Source: CAZPMO01 sp964587515 (lineage in GTDB: Bacteria; Pseudomonadota; Alphaproteobacteria; MPNO01). From it: 20,866 bases of DNA. The stretch spans positions 1-20,866 of the forward strand of contig CAZPMO010000082.1 in assembly GCA_964587515.1 (NCBI GenBank), in the 5' to 3' direction. A program made the position numbers and the translations under genes. This document shows, piece by piece, positions 17,223-20,866 of the stretch (position 1 is its first letter; each line of letters starts with the position of its first letter). The notes beneath the pieces are model-generated. The model was not told the origin of the DNA and searched no databases. It saw only the letters and a program-made list of their open reading frames with translations.

Positions 17223-17714
17223 TTACCGCAGGAATTTGAAGCTGAACGCTCCCAGCACGTGATCGACCTCGATCTGGTCGTCGGACAGCGGCAGCAGGAT
17301 CGAGCGATAGCGGACCTCGATGCCGCGCGAATTTGTGAACCCGCCGACATCGGCGATCGGTTTCGTCATTTGCGCCGCGGTGCGCCAGTATGACATCCCC
17401 GTTTCCGTCGACGACGGCAGCACTTCGATCGCCTTGCGGCCGATCGGGTCGTGGCCCAGCGCTTCGATCACAGCCTCTCCGGCGCGCAGGATCTCGTCGG
17501 CAAGCTCGTTCTCGCGGATGCGAATAACATAGATTCCCGCCACGCCATAGGGCGGCGCCGCACCTTCGTAATCGGCCAGGGACGGCAGGCGGCGTGTGTT
17601 GCGCGCGGCTTCCCAATGGGTAAGCGCGCGGCCGACCAGTCGCCTTTCCAGCCGTTCCGATTGCGTCGACGCGGATCCGACGACGCGGTCCGCCATGCTT
17701 TCGAGCCCGTCCAC
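17223..17714 (-). CDS. PAS domain-containing protein (PAS_5 family)
   Basis: A 163-residue cytosolic protein matching the alphaproteobacterial PAS_5 group: RALTHWEAARNTRRLPSLAD (about 29-48) is the usual opening, followed by a single PAS-like sheet with ILRAGEAVIEALGHDPIG, a Tyr-Trp pair in MSYWRTAAQ, and the closing EVRYRSILLPLSDD strand. There is no attached kinase or output domain, so it is presumably a stand-alone sensor or adaptor; no ligand is known. The start is GTG 17714, supported by AGGAG eight nt upstream. ATG 17696 is an alternative. Its TAA overlaps a possible start of the phosphatase gene. Two TTAACCAT sites lie in its upstream region, suggesting CtrA-type cell-cycle control. 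Confidence 0.82.
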   Translation of the reverse strand: MDGLESMADRVVGSASTQSERLERRLVGRALTHWEAARNTRRLPSLADYEGAAPPYGVAGIYVIRIRENELADEILRAGEAVIEALGHDPIGRKAIEVLPSSTETGMSYWRTAAQMTKPIADVGGFTNSRGIEVRYRSILLPLSDDQIEVDHVLGAFSFKFLR

Positions 17715-17753
17715 GGCGCGCGCTCCTGAAAATCGATTGTTCCAGGGCGGATC

Positions 17754-17783
17754 ATGGTTAACGAATTGTAAACAAATGGTTAA
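17754..17783 (-). promoter_or_regulatory. Tandem TTAACCAT (CtrA-like) sites upstream of the PAS_5 gene
   Basis: On the minus strand TTAACCAT occurs at 17776-17783 and again at 17754-17761, 22 bp apart (two helical turns), 40-70 bp upstream of the GTG start. The first also reads TTAA-N7-TTTA, one base off the full CtrA box TTAA-N7-TTAA. This AT-rich patch stands out in a GC-rich region. Confidence 0.5.
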
Positions 17784-17809
17784 TTTTCCCGCACCGGCGC
17801 GGCCGAACC

Positions 17810-18340
17810 TCAGGGCAGGGCGGCGGGAGAACCGCTCAGCGATCTCAGATACTTGATCAGGTTCGCCCGGTCCGACGCCTTCTTCAGCCCGCCGAACACC
17901 ATCTTGGTGCCGGGCACGAAGGCCTTGGGTCTGGCGAGGAAGGCGTTTAGGTCCTCATAGCCCCACTTGCCCGAACTGCCTTTCAGGGCCGAGGAATAGG
18001 AAAAGCCCGCCTGACCGGCGCGCGCCGCGTTGACCACCTCCCAGAGATTGGGGCCGATCTTGTGCTTGGCGCCCTTGGCCTTATTGTGGCAGGCGGCGCA
18101 TTTCTTGAACACCTTCGCACCTTTTTCGGCGCTGGCCGCGGCCAGCAGCGGGCCGACCGGGGCGAGCGCCGCGGCCTTCTTGGGCGTCGCCTTGGCGGCC
18201 GGTTTTTCAGCGGCCTTCATGGCGGCGGCGGAATATTCCTTCGACTGGACCAGTAAATTCCCGACGGTCTCGATGACAAATACGCTCAGCGCCACCAGCA
18301 CAATTGCGCCGATGATCTTGTTGATAACCATAGCCGTCAT
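17810..18340 (-). CDS. Membrane-anchored c-type cytochrome (cytochrome c552/CycM-like)
   Basis: A 176-residue class I cytochrome c. An uncleaved N-terminal anchor (NKIIGAIVLVALSVFVIETV, about 7-26) is followed by an Ala/Lys/Pro-rich linker (about 38-65) and a haem domain with CAACH (Cys81, Cys84, His85). KIGPNLWEVV and the distal Met147 in FVPGTKMVFGG complete the class I pattern, and ANLIKYLRSLS is the C-terminal helix. Such proteins carry electrons between the bc1 complex and terminal oxidases at the periplasmic face. ATG 18340 has AAGGA about 8 nt upstream; the frame extends to 18415 but without a better start. It is divergent from kdsB, an arrangement I recall as common in alphaproteobacteria. 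Confidence 0.92.
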   Translation of the reverse strand: MTAMVINKIIGAIVLVALSVFVIETVGNLLVQSKEYSAAAMKAAEKPAAKATPKKAAALAPVGPLLAAASAEKGAKVFKKCAACHNKAKGAKHKIGPNLWEVVNAARAGQAGFSYSSALKGSSGKWGYEDLNAFLARPKAFVPGTKMVFGGLKKASDRANLIKYLRSLSGSPAALP

Positions 18341-18379
18341 GCCGACATTCCTTGCTTGCCGCGTCCGCCCGCTAAACTC

Positions 18380-18416
18380 CAGACTCACACATAGTCCGTT
18401 TCCGAAACCACGCAAG
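18380..18416 (-). promoter_or_regulatory. Possible promoter for the cytochrome gene with an embedded palindrome
   Basis: On the minus strand a TTGCGT element and TATGTG are separated by about 16 bp, with the palindrome GTTTC-C-GAAAC (about 18397-18407) between them. Consensus matches are partial; a protein-binding role of the palindrome is a guess. Confidence 0.3.
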
Positions 18417-18473
18417 CGATATATTGTCCAACCGGCCGACCGATGAATCCGACCCGGAACTCGTTATCAAATC

Positions 18474-19229
18474 ATGGCCCTGCCCCGCAACCCTATTATC
18501 GTTATTCCCGCCCGGCTCGCCGCGACCCGGTTCCCCGACAAGCCGCTGGCCGAACTCGGGGGCGCGCCGATGATCGTCCAGGTGTGGCGCCGCGCGATGG
18601 CGTCCGGCATCGGGCCGGTGGTGGTTGCCTGCGGCGATCGCGCCATCGCCGACGCGATCGAACACGCGGGCGGCCGCGCGGTCATGACCGCGCCCGATCT
18701 GCCGAGCGGATCGGATCGCGCGTTCGCGGCGTTGCGCGAAATCGATCCCGACGAGGACCACGACGCGGTGCTCAATGTCCAGGGAGACCTGCCCACCATC
18801 GAGCCCGAGATCATCGCCCGGGCCCTTGCGCCGCTCGAGGACGCGGCGGTCGACATCACGACGCTGGCCGCCGAGATCACCGAGCCGCGCGAACGCGACG
18901 ACCCAAACGTGGTCAAGGTGGCGATGGGGCTGGACGGCGGCGCGCGAATCGGCCGGGCGCTCTATTTCAGCCGCGCCACCGTGCCGGCGGGCGACGGGCC
19001 GCTCTATCACCATATCGGGCTCTATGCGTTCCGGCGCAATGCGCTGTCGCGCTTCATCGCGCTGCCGGTCGGCGTGCTGGAGCGGCGCGAACGGCTGGAA
19101 CAGCTGCGCGCGCTGGAGGCCGGCATGCGCATCGACGTCGCGCTCGTTGACACCGTTCCACTCGGTGTCGATACTCCCGCCGATCTGGAACGCGCCCGGG
19201 CAATCCTGGCCGCCGAATCTTCCCGCTGA
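18474..19229 (+). CDS. kdsB: 3-deoxy-manno-octulosonate cytidylyltransferase
   Basis: A 251-residue CMP-Kdo synthetase that activates Kdo with CTP for lipopolysaccharide core synthesis in the cytosol. The N-terminal nucleotide-binding motif is IIVIPARLAATRFPDKPLAE (about 8-27), followed by NVQGDLPTIEPE (about 101-112) for the Mg/CTP site. YFSRATVPAG and YHHIGLYAFRRNAL form the sugar-binding part, and LGVDTPADLERARAIL the end. Length is as expected. The gene is divergent from the cytochrome gene and 26 bp upstream of the prephenate dehydratase gene, so kdsB-pheA is likely one operon. It shows that the organism is Gram-negative with Kdo-containing LPS. Confidence 0.95.
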   Translation: MALPRNPIIVIPARLAATRFPDKPLAELGGAPMIVQVWRRAMASGIGPVVVACGDRAIADAIEHAGGRAVMTAPDLPSGSDRAFAALREIDPDEDHDAVLNVQGDLPTIEPEIIARALAPLEDAAVDITTLAAEITEPRERDDPNVVKVAMGLDGGARIGRALYFSRATVPAGDGPLYHHIGLYAFRRNALSRFIALPVGVLERRERLEQLRALEAGMRIDVALVDTVPLGVDTPADLERARAILAAESSR

Positions 19230-19255
19230 CCCGAACCGAACGCCCGAAAAAGACA

Positions 19256-20110
19256 ATGGCCACCACCGCGAAACCATCCAACAGGATCGCCTTCCAGGGC
19301 CAGCCCGGCGCCTATTCGGAGCTCGCCTGCCGGCGCGTCTTTCCCGCCATGCAGACCCTGCCGACGACGGCGTTCGAAGACACGTTGGCCGCGGTGCGGG
19401 ACAAAAAGGCGCGGATCGCGATGATCCCGATTGAGAATTCGGTGGCCGGACGGGTCGCCGACATCCACCGGCTGATGCCGGAATCGGGGCTGTTCATCAT
19501 CGGCGAGCATTTCATGCGGGTGAACCATCATTTGCTGGCGCCCAAGGGCGCGACGCTGAAGACGGTCAAACGCGTGCACAGCCATATCCATGCGCTGGGC
19601 CAATGCGGCAAGCTGATCCGGCGGCTCGGGCTTCAGCCCATCGTGCACGCCGACACCGCCGGCGCGGCGGCCGACATCGCCGCGCGCAACGATCCCAGCG
19701 AGGCGGCGATCGCCTCCGAACTGGCCGGCGAGGTCTACGGGCTGAAATCTTTGAGAGCCAATATCGAGGACGCCGAGCACAATACCACCCGGTTCCTGGT
19801 GCTGGCGCGACGTCCTGTCCGGCGAAAACGCGGCGAGGACAAGCTGGTCACCACCTTCGTGTTCCGGGTCCGCAACCTACCAGCCGCGCTGTACAAGGCG
19901 ATGGGCGGGTTCGCGACCAACGGCGTCAACATGACGAAACTCGAAAGCTACATGGTCGGCGGCGATTTCCGCGCGACGCAATTCTATGCCGATATCGAAG
20001 GCGATCCGCGCGATCCCAATGTTCGCCTGGCGTTGGAGGAGCTTGAGTTTTTCTCGCACGAGGTCAGGGTTATCGGCACCTATCCGGCCGATCCGTTCCG
20101 CGACCTGTAA
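19256..20110 (+). CDS. pheA: Prephenate dehydratase (monofunctional, with ACT domain)
   Basis: A 284-residue enzyme converting prephenate to phenylpyruvate in phenylalanine synthesis. The catalytic domain (about 8-188) starts with IAFQGQPGAYSELACRRVFP, has IPIENSVAGRVADIHRLM (about 58-74), and ends with the catalytic Thr-Arg-Phe in HNTTRFLVL (Thr178). The ACT regulatory domain (about 200-278) has VRNLPAALYKAMGGFATNGV and NMTKLESYMVGG (ESRP-type loop, here ESYM), so feedback inhibition by phenylalanine is expected. There is no chorismate mutase fused to it, as usual in alphaproteobacteria. Start ATG 19256, 26 bp after kdsB. Confidence 0.95.
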   Translation: MATTAKPSNRIAFQGQPGAYSELACRRVFPAMQTLPTTAFEDTLAAVRDKKARIAMIPIENSVAGRVADIHRLMPESGLFIIGEHFMRVNHHLLAPKGATLKTVKRVHSHIHALGQCGKLIRRLGLQPIVHADTAGAAADIAARNDPSEAAIASELAGEVYGLKSLRANIEDAEHNTTRFLVLARRPVRRKRGEDKLVTTFVFRVRNLPAALYKAMGGFATNGVNMTKLESYMVGGDFRATQFYADIEGDPRDPNVRLALEELEFFSHEVRVIGTYPADPFRDL

Positions 20111-20120
20111 CGCCGGCGGT

Positions 20121-20696
20121 CTACCAGGAACGCACCTTGCCGACGTCGAGATGCACGAAGCGGGGTTTCCGGTAGAGGCCGACGCCACCGCCTTTGAGCG
20201 ACAGCGCAGCGCGCCGGACCTCGCCGATGGCGCGCCCCCGGACCCGGATGTCGATCGCCTTGCCGTACATGTGATAGGAGTTGCGCGCGACGCCGCCGCC
20301 GCGCGCGGCCAGCATATGGTTGGTCTCCGGCGACCGGTATCCGGAAATGACCTGGAACGGCTCGGGGGTGCGTAGCGTTCGGCGCAGCACGAACAGGAAA
20401 TCGAGCAGTTCGGGGTCCATGGGGAAGGTCTTGTCGTTGCGGAAATCACGCAAGACCCAGTCGATCCGCGAAAGCCCCTCCCATTGATAGGCGCCGTCGG
20501 CCCAATAAACCGCCTCCAGCCGTTCGCTGGTATGCGTCTGGTAAAAGGAAAGGGATCGCTCTTGCGGCGCGATGCTTCCCGCCAATGAAGAGGGGGCCCA
20601 AAGCCCCAAGGCGCCGGCGAACCCCGCCCCAAGGACACGGCGTCGCGTCCAGGCGTCTCTGGACTCGGCCTTTTTCTGTTGGTTTTCGCCTGTCAT
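20121..20696 (-). CDS. Tat-exported DUF882/YcbK-like M15-family peptidase
   Basis: A 191-residue protein. A twin-arginine signal (TRRRVLGAGFAGALGLWAPS, about 17-36) targets it to the periplasm folded. The rest is the DUF882 domain, related to zinc D-Ala-D-Ala carboxypeptidases (peptidase M15): FQVISGYRSPETNHML (about 114-129), SYHMYGKAIDIR (His142 and Asp149) and FVHLDVG (His182) supply the zinc ligands. A role in peptidoglycan trimming is likely by family. ATG 20696 is chosen because GGGAGG lies 6 nt upstream; the frame continues to 20732 without a better start. It is convergent with pheA, 10 bp apart. The palindrome CCGGAAG-A-CTTCCGG (20707-20721) lies directly upstream of the Shine-Dalgarno. 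Confidence 0.92.
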   Translation of the reverse strand: MTGENQQKKAESRDAWTRRRVLGAGFAGALGLWAPSSLAGSIAPQERSLSFYQTHTSERLEAVYWADGAYQWEGLSRIDWVLRDFRNDKTFPMDPELLDFLFVLRRTLRTPEPFQVISGYRSPETNHMLAARGGGVARNSYHMYGKAIDIRVRGRAIGEVRRAALSLKGGGVGLYRKPRFVHLDVGKVRSW

Positions 20697-20706
20697 TGGC
20701 CGCCTC

Positions 20707-20721
20707 CCGGAAGACTTCCGG
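20707..20721. promoter_or_regulatory. 15-bp perfect palindrome upstream of the DUF882 gene
   Basis: CCGGAAG-A-CTTCCGG sits between a TATACC-like -10 element (minus strand, about 20720-20727) and the GGGAGG Shine-Dalgarno. It could be an operator or a 5' leader hairpin; nothing more can be said from one site. Confidence 0.35.
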
Positions 20722-20812
20722 TATAGCAGCACCGTCGTTAAATCGGCCTTAAATCAAACGGAAATATCGGTTGGGATTCGTCTCAAATTTCGTGGTTACC
20801 GTGGCTAGGGCA

Positions 20813-20866
20813 CTATCCTTCTTTCACCCATTCCTCGATCAGATGGCGGGCGATTGAATCCGAGCG
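20813..20866 (-). CDS. C-terminal end of an unidentified protein (partial, cut by the window edge)
   Basis: The minus strand is open from the window edge and reads RSDSIARHLIEEWVKEG before a TAG stop at 20813-20815. The charged, helical tail looks like real coding sequence and sits at a sensible distance (116 bp) upstream of the DUF882 gene on the same strand. The fragment is too short to identify. Confidence 0.4.
   Translation of the reverse strand, partial: RSDSIARHLIEEWVKEG

Overview
The window is GC-rich, densely packed chromosomal DNA from an alphaproteobacterium, probably Rhodospirillales- or Rhizobiales-like. This rests on the gene families (PAS_5-type PAS protein, membrane-anchored c-type cytochrome beside kdsB and prephenate dehydratase, Tat-exported DUF882 protein, two tandem YejA-like proteins), on short palindromic repeats of the alphaproteobacterial type, and on tandem CtrA-like TTAACCAT sites. 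No rRNA, tRNA, CRISPR array, phage gene or insertion-sequence transposase was seen.

Layout. (1) 75-3272: a CoxG-like SRPBCC protein, then a divergent pair whose products match the selenosugar synthase SenB and the selenoneine synthase SenA, then a small winged-helix-like protein convergent with senA. No selenophosphate synthetase (SenC/SelD) is in the window. (2) 3379-4440: a flavin-dependent luciferase-like monooxygenase. (3) 4519-8304: yejB-yejE-yejF, an oligopeptide/microcin C-type ABC importer. yejF carries a frameshifting deletion (about 29 bp by family comparison) exactly at the ABC signature motif of its first ATPase domain. (4) 8327-12055, minus strand: gntR-oxc-frc, a regulator plus the two-enzyme oxalate catabolism cycle (formyl-CoA transferase and oxalyl-CoA decarboxylase), with a recognisable promoter and GTATAC-centred operator upstream. 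(5) 12178-12555: a small GIY-YIG nuclease gene enclosed by near-perfect 35-bp inverted repeats, each of which is itself a hairpin. (6) 12577-17714, minus strand: two tandem YejA-like binding proteins, an inositol-monophosphatase-family (HisN-like) phosphatase and a PAS_5 protein. A 94-bp palindromic repeat pair sits at the 5' end of the second yejA. (7) 17810-20866: membrane-anchored cytochrome c, divergent kdsB-pheA, a Tat-exported DUF882/M15-like protein, and the tail of one more gene.

How it fits together. The yej transporter appears to be in decay. Its binding proteins and its membrane/ATPase genes are split to opposite strands about 4.3 kb apart, the ATPase gene is frameshifted, and the second binding protein has lost a clear start codon to a palindromic repeat. 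Inverting roughly 4.45-12.2 kb on paper restores a continuous phosphatase-yejA-yejA-yejB-yejE-yejF operon, and one of the implied breakpoints is the GIY-YIG/inverted-repeat element. That element (a nuclease gene bounded by REP-like hairpins, with a gene-less relative 1.9 kb away) is the best candidate for an under-described mobile system here. The senB/senA pair is the most interesting metabolic content.
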